DNA of 64,000 nt from Megaera_A sp965233855 (GTDB lineage: Bacteria > Pseudomonadota > Alphaproteobacteria > Rickettsiales > Rickettsiaceae), in assembly GCA_965233855.1 (NCBI GenBank), contig OZ247586.1:310001-374000 (forward strand), given 5' to 3'. Below the pieces are notes generated by a model, which saw only the letters and a program-made list of their open reading frames with translations, had not been told where the DNA came from and did not search any database. Below are positions 53,289-61,902 of this stretch, piece by piece. A program made the position numbers and the translations under genes. The first letter of the stretch is position 1. The number at the start of each line of letters is the position of its first letter.

Positions 53289-54850
53289 CAGCGATTCGAA
53301 ATATGGAATAAAATCAGTGTTATAAAAAATATTATCGGCTTTGTAGCAAATTATCAGATTATATTTGCTTTATTTTTATCAAAAAGATGGTGATAATTAC
53401 CAGATTTGCTAGTAGAAAACATCACAAAATAACATTTTCACAAAAATGATGCACCACAACGGTTATCAATAGCAAGTCTATTAACAAACGCTCCGACTTG
53501 ATGCCATAATGAAGCTAAACGGCTATATTTTAATCTGAGTTTTTGGAATAAACTATCGGTTAATTGATGAATTTGATGCATCAAAAATGATAATAATGTA
53601 AAGTTATAGAAGTTATAACATGAATTGTTTTTACCGTGACCATAATTATGTTCAATGTTATATCCATGATTTTTTAAACTATTGAAGCACTCATTTTCTA
53701 TTTTCCAACGTGCTCTTGCAGCATCTAAAATAATTTTTGCATTCTTATTTGTGATTTCTAAGTCAGTTATCCATTTGCCAAAATACTGCACTTTTTTTGT
53801 GCCGTTTTTCTGAGGAACTAGCTCCCATGCAGCTATATAATTTGTTCTTTGTTTGGTGCCACTAAAGAGTTCAATATCATTAACCCACTCTATGACAAGT
53901 TCATTATTTCTTCGGCTAGTGGTATAAACTTTAGATTTATCTATAGAGGTTAGATTATTCATCAATGTCTTATGTTGTTTGGGTTTTGCACGAAAAATGT
54001 AGTTTGCATTATGGGAATGTATCTTCTCAATTACTGGTGTTGTTGCATATAATCCATCGGCATTGATAATAATGCCTAACTTATCGTGATCCTTTCTAAA
54101 CTTATCTATAAATCTATAAAAAGCATTTACTTCACTATCTTCTTTTTTTGCTCCATCTTGTATGCAAATATCTTCTGGCATCACTGGTATGACCTGACGT
54201 AAGCCGTCTTTAACAATTGCCGCTTGTAATGCTTGATGGCAGTGATATGAGTTTTTGACAGTACCACGTGTTAAGCATTTTTTACAACTAATTTCCTTAG
54301 AGCTAAAATATTGCGTACCATCTACATTCAATAAATACTTCCCTGGTAATGTTTGATATTGTTCAAGGTGTTTGCCTCTTTGTAATTTATTAAATAATTC
54401 TTTAAATATTGGTCTAAATGCTACTTCTGGATTTACAGAATCTATAATATTACGCATTCCATTGTCTGTAGGAAGATCATTAACATTAAACATGCTTTTG
54501 AGGTTATTTTTTTGGTGATGATTCTGCATTTTGCGTTGAAATTCTAATAACGATTGGGATTGAAAATACATGCAAGCAAGACCTGATAGCATCACATCCT
54601 TTATCTTATGAGTACTGTTTGGCGCTCTATTGTCTGAAATTAATCCAAATTTGTTAGAAATTAACTCTAACAATGCACTTACACTTAGGTGTTTTTTAGA
54701 ATGCATACGACTGTACCAATCTTTATTAAATATACTGGTATTATTCTAAAGATTTATATGCATTTTACTATTTTTTTCTTTTTGCTCTACGAAATACGTT
54801 TTTTCAATGCGTTATGATGCAACGGTTCTAGCTCATATTTCGAATCGCTG
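53289..54850 (-). mobile_element. IS copy G, 115-bp internal deletion
   Basis: 1562 bp with both 17-bp ends, leftward. It lacks 115 bp near its 3' end; the junction lies at one AGTCTATT, which in full copies occurs twice exactly 115 bp apart (16714 and 16829 in copy B). Flanks TAACCCGGC and TGCAACTAG do not match. Confidence 0.92.
53438..54706 (-). CDS. IS transposase, copy G, no premature stop, altered C-terminus
   Basis: 422 residues; unlike most copies it has GAA (54542-54544), and ATT is mutated to ATG at 54706, giving a standard start (MHSKKHLSVS). Because of the 115-bp deletion the last ~32 residues are replaced by LAIDNRCGASFL. DDE residues are intact. Whether it is active is uncertain. 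Confidence 0.85.
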   Translation of the reverse strand: MHSKKHLSVSALLELISNKFGLISDNRAPNSTHKIKDVMLSGLACMYFQSQSLLEFQRKMQNHHQKNNLKSMFNVNDLPTDNGMRNIIDSVNPEVAFRPIFKELFNKLQRGKHLEQYQTLPGKYLLNVDGTQYFSSKEISCKKCLTRGTVKNSYHCHQALQAAIVKDGLRQVIPVMPEDICIQDGAKKEDSEVNAFYRFIDKFRKDHDKLGIIINADGLYATTPVIEKIHSHNANYIFRAKPKQHKTLMNNLTSIDKSKVYTTSRRNNELVIEWVNDIELFSGTKQRTNYIAAWELVPQKNGTKKVQYFGKWITDLEITNKNAKIILDAARARWKIENECFNSLKNHGYNIEHNYGHGKNNSCYNFYNFTLLSFLMHQIHQLTDSLFQKLRLKYSRLASLWHQVGAFVNRLAIDNRCGASFL

Positions 54851-54992
54851 TGCAACTAGTACTATCCTTTTATTATCATTATTTAATCTCTACCCTGAGG
54901 AAATGGCAGCGTCTGCATTGGCAGCAATGTTATTCGCGCTTTTCTATATACCTGCGATGAGCAGCTTTTTGTTGAATGATATTGTAAGCTAG
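54851..54992 (+). pseudogene. C-terminus of a membrane protein, cut by IS copy G
   Basis: Frame from the IS end to TAG 54990-54992: ATSTILLLSLFNLYPEEMA then SALAAMLFALFYIPAMSS and FLLNDIVS. Two hydrophobic segments, so the end of an inner-membrane protein of unknown type. It does not continue the secreted protein on the left. 54993-55143 contains no gene. Confidence 0.5.
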
Positions 54993-55143
54993 GTTATCAT
55001 TTTATATACATTGAATTTACTTTGAATAGGGGTGTCGTTACTCGTCTCTTACCTATTATTCATAGGCTTCGTTCCTCACGCCTAGTCCCTAGTTCGTTTA
55101 AATTCATTGTAGTTTTAAATGTTGGTATTTTAGAGGTGTGATT

Positions 55144-57282
55144 GTGGAGATTCAAGAGGTCATTGATAATTATAAATCTTATGGGACTTCTATAGACGAG
55201 CCGGTCGTTAAAAAAGCTATTGAATTTGCAATCAAATATCACGGTTCTCAAAAAAGAGCTTCTGGTGATCCTTATTATTACCATCCTTTGCAAGTTGCCG
55301 AAATTATTGCTCAAATGCGTCTTGATTCAGACTCTATTGTTACAGCAATACTGCATGACACGATTGAAGATACGGATTTAACTTTTGAAGATATTGAAAA
55401 GCATTTTAGTCCTGATGTTGCTAAGCTTGTTGATGGTGTCACGAAATTAAATAAAATTGAGTTTAAAGCAGATAGAACAAGGCAAGCAGAGAATTTTCGT
55501 AAATTATTATTAGCCATGAGTGATGATATACGTGTGCTCCTAATTAAATTGGCTGATAGGCTGCATAATATGCGGACAATTGACTATATTTCAAAGCCAG
55601 AGAAAAGAAAGAGAATCGCTTTAGAAACCATGGAAATATATGCTCCTTTGGCTGAAAGAATAGGGGTTCAACAAATTAAAATTGAGCTACAAGATATCTG
55701 TTTTAGGGTTTTGAACCCAGAAGTTCGTGAATCTATTCTTAATCGCTTTGAAAGCATTGAAAGCGATAAAGGAAATTATGTTGATCAGATTGTTAATGAA
55801 ATAAAAAAAACCGTTAGCGATGGTGGGGTAGAAGCTGAAGTATATGGTAGACGTAAAACTCCATATTCAACATGGATGAAGATGAAGCAAAAGGATGTAG
55901 GTCTTGATCAATTATCAGATATTGTTGCTTTTAGAATTGTTGTTAATACGGTAGAAAATTGCTATAAAGTCTTGGGTACTATTCATAATGTATATAAAAT
56001 GGTGCCTGATAATTTTCAGGATTTTATAAGCACTCCAAAAGGAAATGGTTACCAATCGTTACATACTGTTGTAATGGGGCCATTGATGCAAAAAATTGAA
56101 GTGCAAATTCGATCAAAAGAGATGCATGAAATAGCAGAGCTTGGTGTTGCCGCACATTGGCGATATAAGCAGGGGCATGAAGATAGTTCAGAAGGTAGTA
56201 AATATACTTGGATTCGAGAATTGCTTTCTATTTTGGAACAGAACGCCGCCCCTGATGAGTTCCTACAAAATACAAAATTAGCAATGTATTATGATCAGGT
56301 CTTTTGCTTTACGCCAAAGGGTAATTTGATTGCCTTGCCTAAAGGAGCAACGACCGTTGATTTTGCTTATATGGTGCATTCTGATGTTGGGAATTCATGT
56401 GTTGGAGCAAAGGTTAATGGGCGTATTGTTCCCCTTCGAACTCGGCTTGTCAATGGTGATCAGGTTGAGATTATTACCTCGAAAACTCAAACTGCTTCTC
56501 CATCTTGGGAAAAATTTGTTGTTACTGGAAAGGCTCGATCTGAAATCAGAAAAGTGATACGCAGTCAGCAATATGATCAATATGTTAAACTTGGCAAAAA
56601 TATTATTAGTAAAGCTTTAAAAACGGCTCAAGTTATAGATGAGGCAAAAGCTCTTGAAAAAGCTAGTAAATTTTTCGAAAAATCGCCTGGTGATTTGCTA
56701 TTTGCGATAGGTGAAGGGACTATCACTAGAGAAGAGGTGATTAAGCAAGTTCAGCCTAAGAAAAGTAAATTTAGCTCCACATTGTCATTGCTTAAGTTTA
56801 ATAGAAAGAAAAAAGCTACTGATACGCAAGAATATTCTGTTCCAATAAAAGGTCTGATCTCTGGAATGGCAATGCATTATGCAAAATGTTGTCATCCATT
56901 GCCTGGAGATAAAATTGTTGGTGTTATTCATACTGGTAGCGGTGTTACTATTCATACATCGGATTGTGAAATGTTGAATAATTTTGCAGGAATGCCTGAG
57001 CGTATTATTGATCTTACTTGGGATAGTAATGCATCAAATATTCCGTTCATATGCCGAGTTAGTATTGTTCTATTGAATGAGGTTTCTGGTCTAGCTGTTA
57101 TTTCGACGGAGATAGCAAGAGATGGCGGGAATATAATTAATTTTAAGATCACAAGTAGAAATCCAGATTATTTTGAGATGATTTTTGATATAGAAGTTGA
57201 GTCACTTGATCATGTTGAAAAAATTATTAATTCTCTTCGTACGAAGAAGGTGATTCAGCAGGTGGAGAGAACAAAATATTAA
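55144..57282 (+). CDS. RelA/SpoT homologue, bifunctional (p)ppGpp synthetase/hydrolase
   Basis: 712 residues from GTG 55144, with AGAGG 7 bp before; an earlier GTG at 55138 leaves too little spacing. Order: HD hydrolase domain (about 25-190; HDTIEDTDLTFEDI and LADRLHNMRTI intact), synthetase domain (about 230-345; YGRRKTPYSTWMKMKQK and FISTPKGNGYQSLHT), TGS (about 385-445, VFCFTPKGNLIALPKGAT), a helical/zinc-finger part (MHYAKCCHPLPGD) and C-terminal ACT domain. All parts present, so it can probably make and hydrolyse the alarmone. Many Rickettsiales have only fragments, so a full-length gene is worth noting. Confidence 0.93.
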   Translation: MEIQEVIDNYKSYGTSIDEPVVKKAIEFAIKYHGSQKRASGDPYYYHPLQVAEIIAQMRLDSDSIVTAILHDTIEDTDLTFEDIEKHFSPDVAKLVDGVTKLNKIEFKADRTRQAENFRKLLLAMSDDIRVLLIKLADRLHNMRTIDYISKPEKRKRIALETMEIYAPLAERIGVQQIKIELQDICFRVLNPEVRESILNRFESIESDKGNYVDQIVNEIKKTVSDGGVEAEVYGRRKTPYSTWMKMKQKDVGLDQLSDIVAFRIVVNTVENCYKVLGTIHNVYKMVPDNFQDFISTPKGNGYQSLHTVVMGPLMQKIEVQIRSKEMHEIAELGVAAHWRYKQGHEDSSEGSKYTWIRELLSILEQNAAPDEFLQNTKLAMYYDQVFCFTPKGNLIALPKGATTVDFAYMVHSDVGNSCVGAKVNGRIVPLRTRLVNGDQVEIITSKTQTASPSWEKFVVTGKARSEIRKVIRSQQYDQYVKLGKNIISKALKTAQVIDEAKALEKASKFFEKSPGDLLFAIGEGTITREEVIKQVQPKKSKFSSTLSLLKFNRKKKATDTQEYSVPIKGLISGMAMHYAKCCHPLPGDKIVGVIHTGSGVTIHTSDCEMLNNFAGMPERIIDLTWDSNASNIPFICRVSIVLLNEVSGLAVISTEIARDGGNIINFKITSRNPDYFEMIFDIEVESLDHVEKIINSLRTKKVIQQVERTKY

Positions 57283-57321
57283 TAGTTTGTTTTTGACTAA
57301 TAGAAGAATATTTTATTTTTA

Positions 57322-57337
57322 ACTTGAAAACCGTACA
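57322..57337. promoter_or_regulatory. 16-bp motif shared with the first umuD-like gene
   Basis: ACTTGAAAACCGTACA on the plus strand, one mismatch from the sequence at 45324-45339 (opposite orientation to its gene). It lies 44 bp before the umuD-like ATG; TTGAAA inside it could be the -35. Confidence 0.55.
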
Positions 57338-57381
57338 AAAATCTAATAACCTTATCTTTATAAGAAAAGTAGAGGTTATTC

Positions 57382-57792
57382 ATGTTAGATAAAATAAATA
57401 TAGACCCTTCAATTATTCCTTGTTATTCAAGTCGAGTTTCAGCTGGATTCCCCTCTCCAGCTGATGATACAATAGAAAGTAATTTGGATTTAAATAAGCT
57501 ATTAATAAAGCATGAATCCACTACTTTTTTTATGCAAGTTAAAGGTGATGCTATGAAAGATGCGGGAATATGGTCTGGAGATGTCTTAGTAGTTGATCGA
57601 AGCCTATCTCCTAAACATGGTAGAGTAGTTATTGCAACTATTGGTGAAGAATTGCTGATAAGACGTTTATACAAACTTCGTAATAAAGTTTTATTAATGC
57701 CAGAAAATAAAGAATATGAACCTTTGGAAATAAGCAAAGAGATAGATTCAATAGTTTGGGGTGTAGTAAATTTTGTAACACATAAGGTGTGA
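57382..57792 (+). CDS. umuD: UmuD-like protein with both catalytic residues lost
   Basis: 136 residues, all of the UmuD fold: RVSAGFPSPADDTIE (cleavage site Ala21-Gly22 preserved), LDLNKLLIKHESTTFF, then VKGDAMKDAGI where the nucleophile Ser is Ala57, and LLIRRL where the Lys is Arg94. So self-cleavage and protease activity should be lost, while the dimer fold seems kept. GAGGTT lies 7 bp before the ATG. Overlaps or abuts a frameshifted umuC. The intact-dyad paralogue is at 45376. Confidence 0.88.
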   Translation: MLDKINIDPSIIPCYSSRVSAGFPSPADDTIESNLDLNKLLIKHESTTFFMQVKGDAMKDAGIWSGDVLVVDRSLSPKHGRVVIATIGEELLIRRLYKLRNKVLLMPENKEYEPLEISKEIDSIVWGVVNFVTHKV

Positions 57793-57794
57793 AT

Positions 57795-59007
57795 ATGGAT
57801 AAAGTTTTTGCGCTTGTTGATTGTAATAATTTCTTTGTGTCATGTGAAAGGGTGTTTAAGCCAGAATTAAATGATCTGCCAGTCATTGTTTTATCTGGTA
57901 ATGATGGTTGTATTGTAGCACGTTCTGATGAAGCAAAGAAAATAGGTATTCCTATGGGAGCTCCATATTTTAAATGGAGGCAAATCATTCTCTTCAAATT
58001 TTCAGTTATATGGCGATATGTCAAGACGCGTGATTAATGTTCTGAAAGAATTAGCACCATCGGTTGAACAATATTCGGTTGATGAAGCTTTTTTACATTT
58101 AGAAAGCTTAGCTGGTTGTGATCTTCAATCTTATAGCGTTGATTTGTGTAAAAAAGTAAAGCAATGGACAGGGATTCCAGTATCTTTAGGCTTAGCCCCA
58201 ACTAGAACTCTAGCAAAAATTGCAAATCATATGGCTAAGAAATATTCAAAAAATGGTGTTTTTGATATTTGCAATAAAGAGATGAGAGAATGTGTTTTAG
58301 CCTCTGTCGCTATAGAAGATGTTTGGGGTATATCTTATAAATTAGGGTCTCGCGTCAGACGCTTAGGAATTAACACAGCTCTTGATCTGAGTCGGGCTGA
58401 TTCTAAAATGGTTAGAAAGTTTCTAGGAGTAATGGGAGAGAAGATAGCTCTTGAACTTCGAGGGGTGCCTTGTATAGAGTTGCAGGATACTTTTCATAGA
58501 AAAACTATAATTTCATCTAGAAGTTTTGAACATACAATTCAAGATATAAATTTAATTGAAGAGGCGGTAGAAAATCATATTTCAAAGGCGGCAATAAGAC
58601 TTAGAAAGCAAAAATGCATAGTGGGTGGAATTATTGTTTCTCTGCGAACTAATAGATTTAGTAATTATGATAAGCGATATAAAAATGAGCATACTATTAT
58701 ATTAGATGCACCAACGGATGCTACTAATCTTTTGATAGCTAAATCTAAACAGTGTGTTCAGAGTATATTTAGAAATGGTTTTAAATATAAAAAAACGGGT
58801 GTTATGTTTTTTGGTATTAGATCCAAAGAGAATGAGCAGAGGAGTTTTTTTCTATCAGATAAAGATAGGGTAAAACATGATATTTTAATGAAACTTATAG
58901 ATGAAGTGAATTTAAATGCAAAAAATACTCAATTATGTTTTGCTGCACAGAGAATATCTAATGAAAATAGGTCATCAAGAAAGTCAAGGGGGGTTAAATG
59001 TAAATAA
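57795..59007 (+). pseudogene. umuC: umuC (Pol V catalytic subunit), frameshifted
   Basis: Two frames: 57795-58037 (DKVFALVDCNNFFVSCERVF ... GAPYFKWRQI) and, one base shifted, from about 57987 to 59007 (FSSNFQLYGDMSRRVINVL ... SVDEAFLHL ... ). Compared with E. coli UmuC about 8 residues are missing between YFK and FSSN, so a deletion near 57980 of about 23 bases (not a multiple of three) explains the shift. Catalytic Asp (LVDCNNFF) and SVDEAF are on different frames. A 329-residue product from 58018 would lack the first catalytic Asp. The rest is well kept, so decay is recent. Confidence 0.88.
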
Positions 59008-59119
59008 AATCTCAAATCATTTGCCATTAGTTATTTGATGTAATTTTTTAAAGTCTTGTGATTACTTTAGAAGTGAAATGTTTTATGATAGAGCAAATTA
59101 TATTATAAGAGTTTTTTTT

Positions 59120-59494
59120 ATGATAATTGGTGTTGGAACTGACATAGTGCAAATTGATAGGATAGAGAGATTATTTGATAAATATCAAGATTCTTTTCTT
59201 GAGAAGAATTTTCACCCTAAGGAGCGTAAAAATTTTCAAACTATCGAATCATCAAAAGCAATTGCATATCTTGCTAAAAGGTTTGCAGGAAAAGAGGCTG
59301 TAGCTAAAGCTTTTGGCATAGGAGTTGGTAGAGGTTTAGCGTTTAAAGATATAGCTATTTTGAATGATAGTTTTGGTGCCCCATATGTAGAAATTTTTGC
59401 CTCAAGTTCAAAAGATTTAGTGGATAAAAAAATACATATTTCTTTGTCAGATGATTATCCAATTGCAGTTGCATTTGTGGTAATAAGTCAGTAA
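59120..59494 (+). CDS. acpS: Holo-[acyl-carrier-protein] synthase
   Basis: Attaches phosphopantetheine from CoA to ACP. 124 residues from ATG 59120 (MIIGVGTDIVQIDRIERLF); the frame extends to 59078 but the family begins here. Catalytic motifs GVGTDIVQI (Mg2+ Asp) and RFAGKEAVAKAFGIG (Glu and Lys), with HISLSDDYPIA near the end. Normal length. Stands between umuC and murC; 38 bp to murC. Confidence 0.94.
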   Translation: MIIGVGTDIVQIDRIERLFDKYQDSFLEKNFHPKERKNFQTIESSKAIAYLAKRFAGKEAVAKAFGIGVGRGLAFKDIAILNDSFGAPYVEIFASSSKDLVDKKIHISLSDDYPIAVAFVVISQ

Positions 59495-59532
59495 TATAAA
59501 TTCAATAAATTTAATATAAGGATCACTCAAAA

Positions 59533-60981
59533 ATGCTGCTACTTGAAATGAAAAGGAAAAAAGGGGCTCTGAACACTATTCACTTCGTTGGAATAGGTGG
59601 AATTGGGATGAGTGGTATAGCAGAGATAATGAATAATCTTGGCTATAAAGTTCAAGGGTCTGATTTATCTGTGAATAATAATACCAGAAGGCTAGAAACT
59701 CATGGTATTAAAGTATTTGAAGGGCATGATGCAATAAATCTAAAAAATGTTTCATATGTTGTTATATCTACTGCAATAAAAGATGATAATCCTGAAATTG
59801 TTGCTGCAAGAAAAATGATGATCCCTGTAATCAGAAGGGCTGAGATGCTAGCTGAACTTATGCGTCTGAAATGTTCAGTAGCTATTTCCGGATCACATGG
59901 TAAAACGACTACTACATCACTTGTTGCTTGTTTGTTTGAAGCTGCTGGGTTAGATCCCACAGTTATTAATGGTGGAGTGATAAATAATAAATCAACAAAT
60001 GCTTATTTGGGGCAAAGTGATTATCTTATTGTTGAAGCTGATGAATCTGATGCAACATTCATTAAAATTCCATCAACAATTGGAGTAATTACGAACATTG
60101 ATCCAGAGCACATGGATTACTATAAGGATTTTGATACATTGAAAGCTGCATTTAAAAGTTTTATACGTAATTTACCATTTTACGGTTTTGGAGTTGCTTG
60201 CATTGATCATCCTGTAGTTAGAGAATTAATAGAAAATATTACTGAAAGACGTGTTGTTACATATGGTATAGATTCCAAAGATGCACAGATAGTTGCTTAT
60301 AATATTGTTTCTGATACTTATTCATCTGCATTTGATATTAAAATAAAGCAGCAAAATACTAAAGGATACACGATAATTGAAAATATTACGATTCCTACAC
60401 CAGGCAAGCATAATGTCTTAAATGCATTAGCGGCAATTTCAATTGGTGTGGAGTTGGATTTTGGTTTAAAGGCAATTAAAAATGGATTTAAACAGTTTCA
60501 AGGTGTTAAGAGACGTTTTTCATTGGTTGGAAGCTATAATGGGGCAGAAATAATAGATGATTATGCTCATCATCCGGTCGAGATAGAAGCAACTCTATCT
60601 ACTGCAAGAGATGTGGTTTCTAAAAGAAATGGTAGAGTGATTGCAATTTTTCAACCGCATAGATACTCAAGGTTAGAAAATTTATTTGCAGATTTTGCTA
60701 GTTGTTTTTTCCGAGCGGATAAGGTTTATATATTGGATGTATTCGCAGCTGGTGAGGGGCCTATAGACGGGATTAATAGTAAAATTCTTGTGGAGAATAT
60801 TTGTAAAAACTCTAATAATGCAGAGTATATTTCTAATCATGAAGATATTGTTTCGGTAGTAGTGACAGAGGCTAAGAAGGGTGATCTTGTAATCATGATG
60901 GGTGCTGGTAGCATTACGACTTGGGCAAATCAATTACCGGAGAAGTTAGAGAAAATAAATATAGATGCAGTGGCATTGTGA
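59533..60981 (+). CDS. murC: UDP-N-acetylmuramate--L-alanine ligase
   Basis: ATP-dependent addition of L-Ala to UDP-MurNAc. 482 residues. IHFVGIGGIGMSGIAEIM (nucleotide-binding N domain), ATP P-loop SGSHGKTTTTSLVA, EADESDATFI, DYAHHPVEIEATL and FQPHRYSRLENL are all standard. First of murC-murB-ddl-ftsQ, so the organism makes peptidoglycan precursors. Some Rickettsiales have lost these genes; this one has not. Confidence 0.96.
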   Translation: MLLLEMKRKKGALNTIHFVGIGGIGMSGIAEIMNNLGYKVQGSDLSVNNNTRRLETHGIKVFEGHDAINLKNVSYVVISTAIKDDNPEIVAARKMMIPVIRRAEMLAELMRLKCSVAISGSHGKTTTTSLVACLFEAAGLDPTVINGGVINNKSTNAYLGQSDYLIVEADESDATFIKIPSTIGVITNIDPEHMDYYKDFDTLKAAFKSFIRNLPFYGFGVACIDHPVVRELIENITERRVVTYGIDSKDAQIVAYNIVSDTYSSAFDIKIKQQNTKGYTIIENITIPTPGKHNVLNALAAISIGVELDFGLKAIKNGFKQFQGVKRRFSLVGSYNGAEIIDDYAHHPVEIEATLSTARDVVSKRNGRVIAIFQPHRYSRLENLFADFASCFFRADKVYILDVFAAGEGPIDGINSKILVENICKNSNNAEYISNHEDIVSVVVTEAKKGDLVIMMGAGSITTWANQLPEKLEKINIDAVAL

Positions 60982-60990
60982 ATTAATTTA

Positions 60991-61902
60991 GTGAATATAA
61001 TAGCGAACATGACTTTACCAAAAGTAAGGGGTAAATATAAATTTGATTATAATATAGCTCACCTTACATGGTTCAAGGTTGGAGGTAACACTGATATTTT
61101 ATTCAAACCTGAAGATATTGAAGACCTTTCATATTTTTTAAAAGAAAAAGATAATAATCTTGCAGTAATGGTGCTAGGAGCTGGTTCAAATATCATTATC
61201 AGAGATGGAGGTTTTGACGGCGCGGTAATAAAACTTGGACGCTTATTTACTGAAATAGAAAGAATGAAAGATGGTTCGTTGGCTGTTGGAACCGGGTGCT
61301 TAAATTATAACTTAGCAAAATTTGCGGCAAAAGAATCTATAAAGGGATTTGAATTTCTTGTAGGAATACCAGGTACTATTGGTGGTGGAGTAGCAATGAA
61401 TGCTGGAGCATTTGGTTCTGAATTTAAAGATTTGGTAATGTATGTTGAGGCCTTGGATGAATTCGGGAATTATAAACAATTTTCAAGTGAAGAAATTGGG
61501 TTTTCTTATAGAAAAAATACATTACCAAAAGGTTTAATATATACGAGAGTAGTTTTTCGAGTGGAGGCTGGAAAAATTGAAGATATTAAGTCGAAAATGG
61601 ATGAAATTAACAAAAGTAGATCAACGTCACAACCTATTACAGAAAAGACAGGCGGTAGTACATTTGCAAACCCAGAAGGGTATAAAGCTTGGGAGTTAAT
61701 AGATAAGTCTGGTCTTAGAGGGTTCAAGATTGGAGGAGCGTCTATGTCTGATAAGCATTGTAATTTTATGATAAATGATGGGACGGCGAGTGCAGCAGAT
61801 ATGGAAAATCTAGGTGAATTTGTTAGAGAAAAAGTAAAAAAGAATTCAGGTATTGAGTTGCAATGGGAAATTAAGCGAGTAGGTAGAAATGCAAGAGTTT
61901 AA
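60991..61902 (+). CDS. murB: UDP-N-acetylenolpyruvoylglucosamine reductase
   Basis: FAD enzyme reducing enolpyruvyl to lactyl in UDP-MurNAc synthesis. 303 residues from GTG 60991; ATG 61009 (MTLPKVRGKY) is equally possible. FAD-binding LGAGSNIIIRDGGF, GIPGTIGGGVAMNAGAFG and the acid/base Ser in GGSTFANPEG, then SGLRGFKIGGASMSDKH. The last motif and length fit the shorter type II MurB. Overlaps ddl by 14 bp. Confidence 0.94.
   Translation: MNIIANMTLPKVRGKYKFDYNIAHLTWFKVGGNTDILFKPEDIEDLSYFLKEKDNNLAVMVLGAGSNIIIRDGGFDGAVIKLGRLFTEIERMKDGSLAVGTGCLNYNLAKFAAKESIKGFEFLVGIPGTIGGGVAMNAGAFGSEFKDLVMYVEALDEFGNYKQFSSEEIGFSYRKNTLPKGLIYTRVVFRVEAGKIEDIKSKMDEINKSRSTSQPITEKTGGSTFANPEGYKAWELIDKSGLRGFKIGGASMSDKHCNFMINDGTASAADMENLGEFVREKVKKNSGIELQWEIKRVGRNARV

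Noticed and set aside
54807..54992. 61-codon ORF starting inside the IS end.
   Set aside because: The start lies in IS copy G; only the part from 54851 is from the host gene.
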